Assembly: GCF_003254395.2 (NCBI RefSeq)
Contig: NC_037646.1
Location: 5,472,381 to 5,536,380 of the forward strand
DNA from: Apis mellifera
Lineage: Eukaryota; Arthropoda; Insecta; Hymenoptera; Apidae
DNA length: 64,000 bases
Reading direction: 5' to 3'
The position numbers and the translations under genes are program-made. Within the stretch, counting starts at the first letter, position 1. Each line of letters opens with the position of its first letter. Positions 14,701 through 28,576 of this stretch are shown here, piece by piece. The notes under the pieces are model-generated. The model was not told where the DNA came from, did not search any database, and saw nothing but the letters and a program-made list of their open reading frames with translations.

Positions 14701-17700
14701 TGTCGCAACGCTAAGCGTCCTTTAATTTCTCATCGTAAAAAGTTTCTCTCACGCAGCTCCAATGCGCTCCAAGTATTAAAAAGTACACTTAAACGTAGTT
14801 AGATTCGATTATTTTAAACCACCAAACTTGTAAACTTTTTCCACCAGGGGAAAGTTTACAATATCACGAGTCGTCTTTATGAATAAAAATTTTTCTTCCT
14901 CTCTTGTAGATACATTTTTCGTATCATCGACCCTTATCGTTACGATACCGATGCATAAATGTGCCAATCTTTCTTTATCTATATTTGAATTTTACGAATT
15001 AACGAAACGAAGAATCGTTCGTTTGTTTAAGAAATTAAAAGAGGAAATAAATTTATTAAAATATATGATAAACAACATACAGCTTAAACGTTCTAATTTT
15101 AAGTTTATTAATCAAGATATTTCAAGATTTCTCTCCTCCTCCTAATTCAATCAGATATCCATCCATTTTACTTCAAAATAAGAATAAAATGCTCGCTTCT
15201 TTTTCATATTGATCTTAATCAAAAATAGATTTTTAACATCATCGATGCAAGAGTTGAAAGTATATTATCATATTTCACAGTAACAGTGATAATGAACATT
15301 ACAACGGAATCTGCACATCGGATGGCAGAATGCGATCGTCTCCTCGATTTTCTTGCTCAAACGAGTGTCTGAGGCTGGTTCTAAAACGGCGTAATGGAAA
15401 CGTCGCTAATCGACGAAAGTTTACGAGCAGAAGTACGAGCAGAAGGGTAAACGACATCATCACAGATGAGAATATTAAAGCAGAAATTTTATGGAAGTTT
15501 GTATGGAGGAATGATATAAGGAGAGAGGGGAGGGAGGGGAGAATTGCAGTTGTAATCATAAAGATATGGACGAGCCATGTGCCGAAATTTTATCACTTTC
15601 GAAATTTCTAAAAATTCTTTGATCCATGTCTGCTTAAAAATAAAATAATAAAAATGTATATAAAGTGATATTATTGTAAAAATGACTTATATATGCAATT
15701 CCGTTTCTTCTTGAATACAAGAATTATTGATCGAGAATTATTGTTGAAGAAACACTGTTTACTGTTGTAATTAAAAAACAAGGAAAAATGCGAAACCAGT
15801 TGGCTCTAATGTCAATCATTTAAATCTTAATGATATTTAATTAATCTTTCTTTTTATTGACGTTTCCATTAATCAATAACGTTGATAAAACACGATATTC
15901 TTTTATTTCTCTAAAAAAACTCTATCTATGTTACATTATCATACGTTCATTCTATTTCAAATCGAAAGTTCAACTTTCTTCGATCATGTTAAATATGATA
16001 TTTATGATACAATTATCCATTTACAAGATCGATTGATCGTCAAGGGAAGCACGAAAGATGCAGATACTTTATTAAAAAGAGATCCCTTTTTCCTGGGATT
16101 TCGTTAAATCAAAACGTTACTTAAAGGAAGCTTTTGTTTTAACGAACGAGTCGGTTTCTTAATCGTGGCTCGCGCAATCGAAACGCGTTTTTGTATATTT
16201 CTTTTTTTTTTTTTCCATTTAGAGGAAAATAAAGAACAGGGGAAGAACACAGAATGATCCTTTCGAAATTCTAAAATTTGTTCGATGATCGAAGTTTCAC
16301 AAGTTCATTTTTTTATTATTGGAATATTATACTTTTAAATTATTACAATATTTATTAAAACATTTTTATAAATCCATCTTCTATCTTCATTTAATTAATC
16401 TAGGGAAAACAGAGATGTAGTTTCAATCATTATGGGAAGAAATGTTGATCGGATTTTTCGATTATTTTTTTTTTTTAATTTTTTTCATTCGAAAATCATG
16501 ATATCCTTTCGCATGAGAAATTTCGTGAATTTGATCAATCCTCGACGATGAAATGAAATTTCGATGCATATATCTTATTTCCACAATTTATAATAATAAA
16601 AAAAAATATATGTTTAAATTACATTAATTTTATCCCGTTGTTTCCTTGTACGCGATTAATTAACAATTCACAAGTTTATGAATCGCAAATTGCGGCGCAT
16701 TACGCGTGGAAGATTTTGCAAATTATATACTTCTATTTTACATGTAATTTTTTATTAACCTCTGAAAATTTAACCAACGCGTTTTAATCTATATGTATCT
16801 TTTAATAATTTCCAACTTCCGATTTTATAAAAATTTTATAACATTAAAGAAAAAGTATCGTTATTTCCAAATGTACCAAAACATTTAATTTTTCCAATTT
16901 CAAAACTTTCATATTTCTATTCAAATCGATATTTTCTTCATCCTTTTACGATCTTTCCATAATAGTCTTCTCTAATCGTCAAACAATTGAAAAATAAATT
17001 GTTAAATTCTGCTCAATTTTATTTACAATCGATAATCAAAAGTCGCGAATTTTCCCTGTCAGTCAATTCTTTTTTTCTTTTACACATATTTCGGAAACTG
17101 GAGCTTGAAACAACCGGAAGAACCAGGATTGTGGATCATGAAAGGATCAATATTTGCACGAATCATACGGTTATCACGATTAATAAATCTCACTCATGGT
17201 AAACAGGTTCGATTCACGGCAAGCAAAGAGAAAAATAATCGAAGAAACATTGAAACTTCATTGTTAACATCTTTAGAATTTTATTCACGATTTACACTTC
17301 TATATTTATAAAAAAAAATTGGAAAATTATAATTTGGAAAATATTGGAAACGTGGATTATTTACAAAAACTTGAGTTCGAGAGAAGAAGAAATTAGGATT
17401 GGAAATTTAAAAGATAAAAATTTGGAAAGACGTGGAAGATCAAAAGTTTGGGATATGGAAAATTTGAAAGTGGAAACAATTGAAATGTCGAAAATTGGAA
17501 ACAATGGAAAATTAATATTATGAGAACAATTGGGATTTAGAACGGAGAGAGAGATAGAATTTGAAGATGAGAAAAATTATATATAGAGATACATAATCTG
17601 AGATATTAAAAAGATTTGATTTCGTTTCATTGTTCGTTGCCTACTTCCGAAGAGTAAAGTAAATAAGTATTATAACGGAAAGAAGAAAAAACTGCGTGAA

Positions 17701-18440
17701 TTTAATGAAACTTCATTTTCCGCGCATATTTCCAACGTAAAACAATATAGTTCCACTTCTCTTATTTGCTCAGTTTTGCGCATGGTAAATGAAGATTTAA
17801 TTAAATCTTTTTCAACAATTATAAATTTAATTATTAAAACTGTGTAATCGCACTTTATATCTTTGTACCGAAGGCCAACACTGAAATATTTTCAATGCGA
17901 TTTCAATCAGAAAATTGTATAACGTATTGTATAAAACTATAACTTCTGAAGATTAAAAACATGGGGGGAGACAAAGGAAAATTCATTTACATATTTCTAT
18001 CCATCAAAGAACCATCAATTTCGTTTCATTTCATATTTTTCTATTGTTCTAAAAACAATTTCACTTGCATTCGGCTTCGGCAAAATTCATATTTTGTTAA
18101 GCAGAATAAAAATTTTCCACCTTTCTTTTTTTCTCCGGGAGAAAGGATTGAAAATTTAATAAAATAGATTTAACTCTTTATCGATTTAAAATAAATTTCA
18201 ATTAAACGTAAGTAAGAAAAATTGTAAATAATTACAAAAATTGAGATAAATTGCATTCTGTCGAGTAAAAATACCATTATCCTTCTTCTTTCTTCCTTCA
18301 ATTTAAATTCTATATATACATATATTGATTCACCAATCTCTTCTGAAAATCAATTTATAATCTTGAAATAAATAAGATACGTATTTCTGATATGATTACA
18401 AGCAATATTTTTTCAGAAATAAAAAACGATTAAACTTTAT
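11727..18440. other. Non-coding interval between exons B and A, left part
   Basis: Intronic on the lola sense strand. Immediately right of exon A is its acceptor region, with moderate pyrimidine content on the sense strand. A GC-richer patch at 12640-13150 and a 76-codon minus frame at 13802-14032 contain no recognised motif. The rest is AT-rich with no visible feature. Confidence 0.6.
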
Positions 18441-18846
18441 TAAAATTAGGAAAACTTTAAACCACTGTAACTTCCAAGATAGCGACATCTGATCAATGAA
18501 TAAACGATCATCAGAGGCGAGGATTCTTTCTTTTTAAAACGCCCTTTCATTTATCCCGATACGACTTCCGGTTCCAGAGATATCTTCGTACAAAGAAAAA
18601 CTAATTTCTTAAACCGTTCACCTTAAACCGAATTTAATCGTATTGAAATTAGGAAAACTTTGAACCGTTGTAACTCCGAAGATATTAACTTCCGGCAAAC
18701 GAACGAACGATGATTAGAAGCGCGGAACCCTTCCCTTTAAAACGCTTTTTCGTTTACCTCGATACGACTTCCGGTTGCCGAGATATCATCGCGTAAAAGA
18801 AAGGGTAATTTTTTAATCGTTCGCCATCTCCTTCCTTGTCCCTCAT
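18441..18846. repeat. Two-copy degenerate tandem repeat, ~203-bp unit
   Basis: Copy 1 starts at 18441 and copy 2 at 18644. Both begin with a block like AAATTAGGAAAACTTT, then AACC-TGTAACT-C-AAGAT, AAAACGC, and CGATACGACTTCCGGTT followed by GAGATATC. Copies are roughly three-quarters identical by eye. A more diverged related block (AAAACTTTGAA, ATATCTCAGCAACCG) lies at 18999-19040. The unit is itself partly palindromic, because the terminal GGTTGCCGAGATAT block resembles the inverse of the AACC block. No coding potential is recognised. Confidence 0.65.
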
Positions 18847-18907
18847 TCGAACTTCTCGCTCGCGCTTCGTTTCACTGACCTACCCGAAACTGCAGACAAG
18901 CGGGCAG

Positions 18908-18965
18908 ACGCGATTCCTGGAAAAACGTGGTACGCGATTCCTGGAAGGGCGCCTGTTTCCAGGAA
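18908..18965. repeat. Direct and inverted short repeats
   Basis: ACGCGATTCCTGGAA occurs at 18908-18922 and 18932-18946 (24-base period). TTCCAGGAA occurs in inverse orientation at 18957-18965. It sits between the 203-bp tandem repeat and its diverged third block. Confidence 0.55.
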
Positions 18966-20747
18966 AAGAATGTAGGTCATAATCCATACCCCGCCGCGAA
19001 AACTTTGAAGCCTTATATCTCAGCAACCGATTCAGATATCGGGATAATTCAAAAAGCGACTTGAACGGCATGCCTTCCCCTATTCCCTGACCAAGTTTCG
19101 ACGACAACACTTTTAATTTTTCCCTCGCGTTTTTCACGCGAGAATTTCAAGTTTTTATTCGTGACTGCGATCGTACGTCTGTTGTAAAATTATTTAATCT
19201 GACACTTTTCAAATATAATACTAATAAAGTGATCTGTACAAATATTTGTGATATTCTATATATCGTTAATTCATTTAATTCAATCCTACCATCACAATGT
19301 AAAAAAAAAAAACAATTTACGTCAGCAAGGAAGGAATAACGAAAACTTTTCTCCCTCGGCCACAACAAACTCTCCCTAAAAGACTTGTCAACCAACCCCC
19401 GTAAACACAACGTCAAAAAAAGAAAAAAAAAGACAAGGAACCAGGCGTACGAAACGCACAAAAACCAAGTTACAATCAATCTCTGCCAGCAGCCGTCTGC
19501 GCAGATCCGTGGCACAAAGGACCGTCTCCACCAAGGACATAAAACTCGGCATATCCCCAGCTTTATCAAATTTTCCATTATCGGAATCACCCTGTTTTAC
19601 AGCCCCGCTGTCGCGATACCGCGAAACGTTTAACTCGCGGCGAGCCAGACAATATCCATCCTCCGCGCGTGGGGGGGATGGATCTCCCACCGTCTGGTCC
19701 ACCGTTTCCACCTTGTAATAACGTTTCAAACTCAAGAGAGGGGAGGAGGGGGAAGGGGCGAGTTATCAAAGGATCCATGGCCGAACGAACGACGGGACGG
19801 AACGAAATCCGTGTGCACTGGTGCACGGAGGGCTTTCGAGTCGGTCGACTTTAGGGCCGCGTAAAACGTTTAAGCGTGGCTATCAAATTTTCCACCGGCA
19901 CTGGTTTACGGCGGTTCGAAGCGAATCGCCTCGAGATTAATGCCGCCATTATAGGGAGGGAGGATCCCTCCCCCCTCGAGAAATTTTCGATTTGGAATTT
20001 TCAGCCTAACCTGAGAGATTGAAAAAGTATGATTGAGTCGAAATTGTTGAGTTTTTATCAAGGATTACAAATCTTGATGAATTTTGTTTCGTGGAGGAAG
20101 GGTGGGGTTAAGATGGTTCGGTGAAAGTGGGTTAAGAGTCTTTGAGAGTGTTGCTTAATATTCTGAGTATAATATTTTATATATATATATTTTTTTTTTT
20201 AATGAAAATCCTTTGTATTCCCTAAAGGCTTGCATATTCGTTAAGTCCTTTGTAATCTTTCGTGTTGTCTGAGATTATTTTATATTCCTAAAATTATATC
20301 CCTGTATTCTCTAACGTTTTAAATAATGTTTAATAAGCCTGTGACGTGAAGTAAATTAACACAGAGGCTTCTCCGCGTAAGAAACTTGCCCCAACTTCCA
20401 TCAAAAATTATTCTAATTAAATTTAAGAATAGAATTTTAAATTACATTTTATATATATATATAATTTTTCTATAATTAAGGAAATTATTTAATAATGGCA
20501 AGCGTATTTAATATTAATTTTATTTTATTTTCAGTAACGATTGTTAATAATTGACAACGTTTTATAATTTTTAAAACAATACATCGAATGAAATGATCTG
20601 TAATCTGTATATTAAATAAATAAACATCGTCACGAAAAATAAATTTCTTCTAAAAAGAACATTCTTTGATCTGATTTTTAAATACATCGAAGAGAAATTT
20701 TCGAGAGGAAATTACGATCTAATTCCTACTTGCACATCATCGAAAAG

Positions 20748-20770
20748 AATTTGCATATTAAATGCAAATT
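20748..20770. promoter_or_regulatory. Inverted pair of POU octamers
   Basis: ATTTGCAT and ATGCAAAT lie in opposite orientation around a short AT spacer, with nine-base perfect arms. This is the octamer recognised by POU-domain factors. AT-rich sequence makes chance occurrence plausible. Confidence 0.3.
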
Positions 20771-23136
20771 TTAATTCAAACTTGCCGAGGTGAAGAGGGC
20801 CTGATTCCTATCATTTTTAATTTACACCTCTCATTTATTGTCAATTTTATCGTTTTTATCTTCTTAAAATACTAAACGAGCCACGTTAAAAAATTTTATA
20901 CGATGTTTTATAACTGCTTTTGCCAAAAAGTGTATCAAAGTATTTCAATCATAATTTTTCTATAGTAAAATCATTCGTATAGAAAATCTTTTTTCGTTTC
21001 GAAATTTCTATCTAATCTATTATTATTAATTTTCCCAACATACCGTCGATTGTTACAGCGATTTCAAATTTATACAACGTCAAAGAGCAACTTAAGAGAA
21101 GCTTAATCCGTGCAAGATTTAAGAGCAAACCGATAATTCCAAAGTTATTTAAAATACTCTTCTCCCTGTGAGAAGAGTCTTAAGAAATTCGTCGGCCCTC
21201 TTTAATAATTTAATAAAGTAAAGTTGACGTTACGAACTTTAAACTTTGGTTTTATCTTTTAGGAAAATATATACCGAGCATCTGTATATTCGTTTCCCTT
21301 ATTCCCTTTAATGCAGAAAACGAGGAAGCTCGAGGACTTGTACGAGGAAAATGAGCCACGTTATGGTTCTACCGTGGACACGAGGCAATCTGTGGACGAC
21401 GCGTAGAAACCGCAAGTCCCCTGGAATGAGCGAGGCAGAAAACCAAAAATAGGGCGTAATAAGATAATTAATGCAAAACGTTTACGTAATCACTGGTTGC
21501 GAGTTTCCCTCCCTAATTAGGGGCTTGAAATTGACAGGCTTGGAATGAAAAATGATACATTATGACAAAAAAATTTATATATTAAAAAAAGAGAAGAAAA
21601 TAATACAATAATCTAGAAATTTCACGATGAGTCACCGACAAATTTCTATTCGTGCACAAAAATCGAGCAGAGTAGCCAAGAAATTAGAAATTCTTCGAAT
21701 TTAGCTGAAAGATAGGTGGATATTATAGAAGAATTTTTAAAATATGATGGAATTTATTTCAAACTGGAAGCATTGGACAGAAGGAGGAAGAAAGAATGTC
21801 GCGACGGTATATCTGACAGGATATTTAAATTCAAGTAGCAAACATTCAGGTTCTCGCGATGGAAAATCAATAAGATATACGGGGTGTAATGAAACAGCTT
21901 TGTCAGTCAACGGGAGAGGTGTTCCATCACGAAATTCCCATGTTCATCGTGTCATGTACCGAGCCATCGATCTAGACGAATAAATCGCCCCTTCGTATAA
22001 TATTGAATGTCCCCACGTCTGAGGCACGACGCGTTACGCGTTCGATAATGCTTCCTTTGTCTTCATACCTCACTTCACCGCTGCTCCACACTCGATGGAA
22101 AAAACGGAGCGAAAATAAAATTGGCTTACTCCTCGATATTTACATGTATTAATCACAAAGAACGAATAAATTAAACTTATATTTATATTGAATGGAAAAA
22201 GGAAATATACATTAATCTAAAACTGTTTAAAAACTAGAGCTAATGTTAACGTGTATCTAAATATATTGTACATATATATATAACAAATTGAATATAAATC
22301 TATAATTAATTTGGTTAAAAACACTTGCAAATTTTTAGAGGTTGCTTAGACAAAAACAAAATCAGGGACATCGCTTGGAAAAGTTGATCAAGCCGTGAGA
22401 AAAGAAGTGGAAACCAATTCATAAATGTATTGATTCTATCTCAGATCCTTTCTGTCTCCTTGCCAGCCAAAAGGAAACAAAAAAATATACAGAGAATCTT
22501 ATCACAGAGACACGTATATTATCCAAATTAAACTTCTTTCTGAATTTCCACTGATTGGATAAAAAACCAGTGACTGATATCGATTATCGCTAATCAATTT
22601 CATAATAAAACTACTTTACAATAGTGACGAAAAAGAAAAAAAAAATCGTATCACAAGATACGAATTTTCGCGACACAAATCGATCGATACACACGACTGA
22701 TTATCCACTAATAACAAATTTACAATATTTACAATGCTGATCAGACTCTCCCTTCCCAGGAAAATCGCAGAAATTCAATTCGATTCACCAACAATCCTAC
22801 TCATCGATCCATCGCATTTACTGCACGAATAATCTCCACCGTAAAGAAGCCTTTCCTTTCCTAAAAAAAAAAAAAAAAAAAAAAAGGCAAAGCCAAATAA
22901 TAATCCAAATAGCCTCGATTCGACAGGCGGTGAAAAAAAGCAGCTGCATCTTTCCTTTCTCTCTCTCTTTCTGTCGAGAACACTCGCTACGTGTATACGG
23001 GCATCGTGTAACCGTTGTCGTAATCGGAAAGCGGAAGTGGCATAGGCATCCGTGTAAAGGGACGGCAGCCCTCCGATTGATCGGGAAGGATCGTGGCGGT
23101 AGATCGGCGGTTCTCGGTTGGCGGCTCGCGCTTGCG

Positions 23137-23354
23137 CTATTGCGCGTGCGCGTGCTTGGTACGCGTGTGCGTGAGCAAGGTGTCGCTACGCGTGTAAACC
23201 GCAGGGCAGAGCGGGCAGGCGTACTTTCCCGGGAAATGAACGTAATAGTGATTGCGCACGTTCGACACGACCTTACCGCACAACGAGCACCGCCTCCTCT
23301 CGTCGCTGTTACTCTGTCTCTCAAATATTTGCGATATCCGCCAATTTTTCAGCT
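23137..23354 (-). CDS. lola: lola alternative 3' exon B (terminal C2H2 zinc-finger pair)
   Basis: Isoform-specific last exon, the shortest of the five (about 72 residues). The acceptor is sense ...TTTCGTTGTTGCAG|AG in the common phase, and the stop is TAG. A lead containing ELKNWRISQIFERQ precedes finger 1 (C23, C26, H36, H40; X9, CSLCGKVVSNVRNH). The linker is FPGKYA. Finger 2 is C47, C50, H63, H68 (X12, with YTRSDTLLTHTRTKH). Only four residues (AHAQ) follow the last His, so the protein ends almost directly at the finger. It is closest to exon C in sequence, which suggests they arose by duplication. DNA recognition is inferred to reside in finger 2. The downstream sequence is GC-rich for about 150 bases, then drops into AT-rich DNA. 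I saw no AATAAA on the minus strand in the next ~600 bases. Confidence 0.88.
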
Positions 23355-26300
23355 CTGCAACAACGAAAGAAACCACAGGGTCAGCGAATGCCTGCCTGAA
23401 AATGCGTCACCGCGTCATCTCTCTATTTCTGGCTCTCTATTCTTTTCTCTCTCTCTCTCTCTCAATGTATATATATGTATGTATATTTGTCTATCCCTTT
23501 CTTTGATCTTTTTTTTTAAATCTCCAAGTTTTTCCAAGAATTTCGCGTGACTATATATATATATATATATGTATGTATATATATATATAAATATTCTACG
23601 ATCCAACGTGCGCACGTGTGCGTGTAAGGCTGCGTGTTAACTCGAGAAAGGAAATGGATTTAGTTATACTTTATTTTCTTTTTTTGTTTTGTTATTATTG
23701 TTCCTTTACGGCTCGCAAATATTTTTTGAGAAATAAATAATTTTTCGATCATATGGGGGAGGAGGGGTGATTATGCTTGAAGCTAAGGGATTTTGATTAG
23801 CTGCAATTCTCCGTTTCGAAGTGTTATATATATATATCGATGGAGTGTCGCTGCTATGGAAAGGTAAAGAAAAAACGCGTGAAAATGGAAGATAATAATT
23901 CGTGAAAATATTTGCCCTACGATTAAACTATCTCCCTATCTGACCAGGCTCTTCATTAAGTATGGATATATTCCGTAGGATCGATTAATACTCTCCCTCT
24001 TCTTTTCTTTTCTTTTCCATCTCTTTTCTTTCCTTTCATTCTTCAATCATTCGCATACATTTTATTGATCTATCTGGTGGATTTTAAAATTTCTTCTCGA
24101 TTCGCGTGTTCCTCTGCGATTGACGAACATATAAAACTCGAAAGATATTTCGATAAAGAGTTTCAAATTGAATTACGAAAAAATATATATATATATATAA
24201 TTTTGTATAAGGAAAACATGGTAACAAGGACGATGACAGTTGTATCGATTGCACGAGAAAAATTACGCGAAGAGAATGGAAATATATTTCTAAGGTCTTA
24301 ACAATATTTTCCCTTATCGATTTCTATAGAAATGGAATCAAAATATCTTTCCTCCCCGCGGGGAAGCATTTTTAGTTATCAAAGGATAGATAGGAAGTAT
24401 CAGTGTGGAATGGAAGAGAAACGGTTTTTCTCCACAGTCTGCTCGAGTTCGACATCCTTGGCGCCTTTAAGTCGCGCCAGGAACTTGTTGCGTGACATCA
24501 ATTGCCGGGAGAAAGGAAACAACTGGCATCGAGGATTTATCTTGATTTTCTGGCCGAGAATCCCCTTTGGAATATTTTAGAGGCAATATTCCTGGAGAAA
24601 TTTTGTTTATCCGGCTGGATATTTTTCTATTTCTTTTTTTTTTTTTTTAAATCTAAATCGAAAACTCTTAATATCCTAAATATTAATATACAAGTTAAAA
24701 AAAGATCATTCATTTTCAACTTGTTTGAAAATTAATCATAAAAATTACAATCACAAACCTCCTTACCCAATTCTACAATCTTAAAAATTGATCCTTCTTA
24801 AAAGAAACACTTGCACCACAACACTCGTATCCATTCACCCTAACGATAAAGAAAATCATCTCTTTTTCATTAAAAATCCCCCTTCGAATTCAGAACAAAT
24901 CTCGTGTCTCAGAGATCGTTGGAAAATCGCAGGGACAAGGGAGAGGAAGATTTAAGGGACGAAGAGAGAAATCGGTCATCAACAACGCGATCAGAGATCG
25001 GCGGGATGTGGATTCTGACCGGACGAATTATCGAACTCGTCTCGTGCCCGGTTTTTTTCCAACGCCAACCGTACGATACGTCCTAGCGCCGGATCCGGGC
25101 GGCGGATGTATCGACAGACAGGCCAATATCGTGACGCTCCCCCCCTCCCCTACTTGAAATTGACGATCGATCTGTACGTGTGTGTATGTGTATGCCTGTG
25201 TGTGCTTTCAAACTGTCCCCGTTTTACAGATTCCCTTGCCATAAACAGATAGTGCGTTTCATCGCACAGCTGGAAATTGCGATGATTCGACGCTCGATGA
25301 TCGCATTTGCATAAACTCGTCCCCACAGCGATGCGTTAACCTTCGTACGACGATCGACGATCGTTACGATTATTGGGATCGAATCGTGCGTATCGTCGAT
25401 GGATCGGAAGGAAGTGGTTCGCGAGCGAAACGGAGATCGGAATTTTTCGTGGATAGATTTAATAATAATAATAATAAATATTATTTTAGCATTTCATTCT
25501 TCGAAATTTTATATATCCAATATATCGTTTTATTATTGATAATTTATTATTATGCGTCCATTATTGGTATCCTTCATTTTAAAATTGAATTGAATCGAAG
25601 GATCGAACGATTTTTATCAAGTTCACTGCTCGAGCAGTGTGAACGAAGGTTAACGGGCAGGGAGAAGAACAATGATCTGGAAGAAAAAAAAGAAAGATAG
25701 ACGGCTCGGTTAACACACAATTATGTTTAATCAAAAAATTAGTATGAAATACATTAAATGCACATGTGATTAATTCTCCATAGTTTTTTTGTTGGATTTT
25801 TTTTTTTTTTCTGCAAATTTTTTAATGTTTGCTTCATTTATCCTCATCATCCATATATTATCTATACACTATATAATAATTAAAGGTGTATATAATAATT
25901 GCAATCGTAACATAACACTTGCAATGTTAGAATAACCATAAGAATAAGAATATAATCGTAGTAACAATAAGAAGTAGTAAGAATAATCATTTTTTTTTTT
26001 CCCCCATTATTATTATTAATTAATGTTTTTTTTTTTTTTAATTCTTTTTTTTTAATTCTCAAGTTTGTTTTTCTCGGTAATAAAATCGATTACGCCCTAT
26101 GATCGTTATATGTCCTCCGTTATATCGGCATGGTCTGCGGTTAATTATTTTATTTTTTTATTTTTTTATTTCTTTTTTTTTCCTCCCCCCCTTCCCCGCT
26201 TGCTCAATATAATATTCTCGGTTCTATTCGGTGCACGATTTCCCCATTGTCGTTTTTTTTTTTTCTGCTTTATATATATATATATACCTTTTTTTTTTTT

Positions 26301-27711
26301 TTAATATATATATTTCATTACCCTTTTTTTTTCTTTTTCTCTTATCTCATTTTTCTATTCTTCTCGTCGATATTCTGCGCCTATATTGTACGCGTTACAC
26401 GTAACCCGAAAATAACTGATACGCAATTATTACTCGTCCGATTTTTTTTCTTTTTATACAAAAACGACAATAAACTAGCGCCACCATTGTCGCAAACTAT
26501 TTCTTCTCGTCGACCTATACACATATATATATGTAACCTCAATCACGATCTTTAGACTCGATGATACACTAGCACTAATGATAACGTAACAACGCCTTCC
26601 ATATTTCCCACAAGTATACAATGATTGCGGTATCGTATTAATTATTGAATCGTGTTAAAAGCGACAAACAAATTCTTTCGGAATCGCAAATGTCGACTTT
26701 ATCGTATCGAGATTGCCGTGTGTCGTTTAGTCTTGGCACCTAGCAACCTTGCTCAGGTCGAGGATATTAATCGCGAACGGCAAACGGCGAAAAACGATCA
26801 TCACAGAGCCACGATCGATCACACGAGCCGAACGACCAACATCGACCACGGCCAAACACGAGAATACGTTGAGCCAACGTGAAACGGAGCGACAAAAACA
26901 GACAGCTGGATGATCATCCGGCGCAGGGTTGACCCCGTTTCCCCGTCATCAACGTATCCTCGTAGTCGACATCGCCACAGGTCAACGATGCGACACAGAA
27001 AGCTCCAAATCCGTGGCACAGTTATCATCGTCTGATCAGATATACATATATATAACCACGCCCTTAGGTCTAGCTCTTAGAGGTTAGGTCTAGCTAGATT
27101 CAATTCACTTCTCTTCCGACCTCACCTTCTCTCTCTCTCTCTCTCACTCTCTCACTCTCTCTCTTTCTCTCTCTGTATTATTATTATTGTGTATGTATGT
27201 GTGTGTTTTTTCTTTTGTTTTGTCTCTCTGTGCATATATATATATAGATAGAGTGTCGCAACGAAGTATAAACGAAGGAACGGAAGTAAAAAGGAAGAGA
27301 AAGAAGCGAGATGATGCTGAGGAGGAGCTCCACGGATCGTAACGAAAGTGAAAAAGAACGAAAGGGTGATAGCAAACATTCTCTCTCTCTCTCTCTCTCT
27401 CTCTCTATTTCTCTCTCTCTCTAGATTCTCTATTTCACAGGTAGTAGGTTTATAGAATGGTGGTTGAAGGAAAGGAATTTCGCGTCGATTTGGTTCCTTC
27501 ATCTCTTTTTTTTTTCTTCTTTTATCTCGACATGCACACGTATATATTCGTCCTCGTTTCTCTCACTCTCTCTCTCTCTCTCATACAACGAAACGCTCGT
27601 TATCTTTCGTTCTCTCTTGCTCGCCTTCCGGTTCATTCTCACCACCACTTTTTTTTTTTTAGGTTACGTCGCACACGAAAATGCAACGGTATAACGATTC
27701 TTCTTCTTTTC

Positions 27712-28110
27712 CCTTGTTACTTTTCTTTTTTTTTTTCCCCTTTCTTTCTTTCTTTTTTTTTTTTTGTTTCTTTTTAAACCTTTCTCACCTACACGTTGAA
27801 TCTACACATAGAGGCTCTTTTGTTTTCCTTCATTTCCTCTTTTTCTCGGTTTCATCCTATGTACACATGCCATGCAAAATCACAAAACTTTCAGTCTGAC
27901 AGTCGCGCCGATTTCTTTCTTTCTTTCTTTCTCTCTTCTTTTTTTCATATTCATTGTTTCGAATTTCTCTCTTTCCCCTCCCTCTTTTTCACTCTTTTTG
28001 TTTTCCTTTTCTTTTTTCTTTTCTTTCTATTTTATTTACCTATTATTATTTCGTCGCTTTTTCTTTACTTTTTTCTTTTTTTCCTTATCCTCGTTTTTTC
28101 CTTTTTCCCC
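27712..28110. repeat. Long polypyrimidine tract
   Basis: Almost entirely T and C on the plus strand for about 400 bases, with few purine interruptions, so purine-rich on the lola sense strand. CT runs also lie at 27127-27174 and 27381-27422. Phe/Ser/Leu frames here are composition artefacts. Confidence 0.8.
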
Positions 28111-28218
28111 CGAATGACGAGTAGAATACGCTCAGTAATACGCGCGTACGGGAATCACGATTATTCCCTGTACTCGCGCACGATTTACAATTATTACAGA
28201 ATTTTTTTTTTTCTTCTT

Positions 28219-28219
<1 letters not shown>

Positions 28220-28269
<50 letters not shown>

Positions 28270-28270
28270 C

Positions 28271-28313
<43 letters not shown>

Positions 28314-28337
28314 TATATACATATATATATATATATT
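28220..28337. repeat. Compound (AT)n/(ACAT)n microsatellite
   Basis: Long AT repeats broken by a short ACAT block near 28264-28282. Frames through it encode Tyr/Ile repeats on both strands and are not genes. Confidence 0.9.
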
Positions 28338-28537
28338 ATCCCCCGAGAAAAATAACAAAATGTATATATATATATATTTATATTTATATATATTCATATT
28401 TATATTCATATATACGATAGATAGATATATACATATACCGTGTTTGTATATACATATATATCCATGATTATATCCATACTTTTGTATATATTAATATATA
28501 TAAAGAGATATTATAATAATAGTACTTTTTTTCTTCT

Positions 28538-28576
28538 CCCCTTCCCCCCTCCCCCCCTCCCCCCTCCCTCCCCCTG
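28538..28576 (-). repeat. G-rich tract with quadruplex potential (lola sense strand)
   Basis: Five or more runs of three to seven G on the minus strand separated by single A bases. A similar tract lies at 9351-9384. Quadruplex folding is inferred from the G-run pattern. Confidence 0.6.

Larger units (their letters stand above)
18847..23136. other. Non-coding interval between exons B and A, right part
   Basis: Contains the short repeats at 18908 and the diverged repeat block near 19000, then a GC-richer patch at 19380-19960 with overlapping frames on both strands and no recognised domain. 20000-22800 is AT-rich. Sequence just left of exon B, its 3' UTR, is GC-rich to about 22960 and then holds a 20-odd base A run. 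Confidence 0.6.

Noticed and set aside
17150..17220. Possible tRNA, from a GGTTCGATTC B-box-like word
   Set aside because: No matching A box or cloverleaf at the right distance. Similar words near 30041 and 46444 fail the same way.
27796..28467. 223-codon plus-strand ORF
   Set aside because: Composed of Phe/Ser/Leu from T/C runs and Tyr/Ile from TA repeats, a composition artefact.
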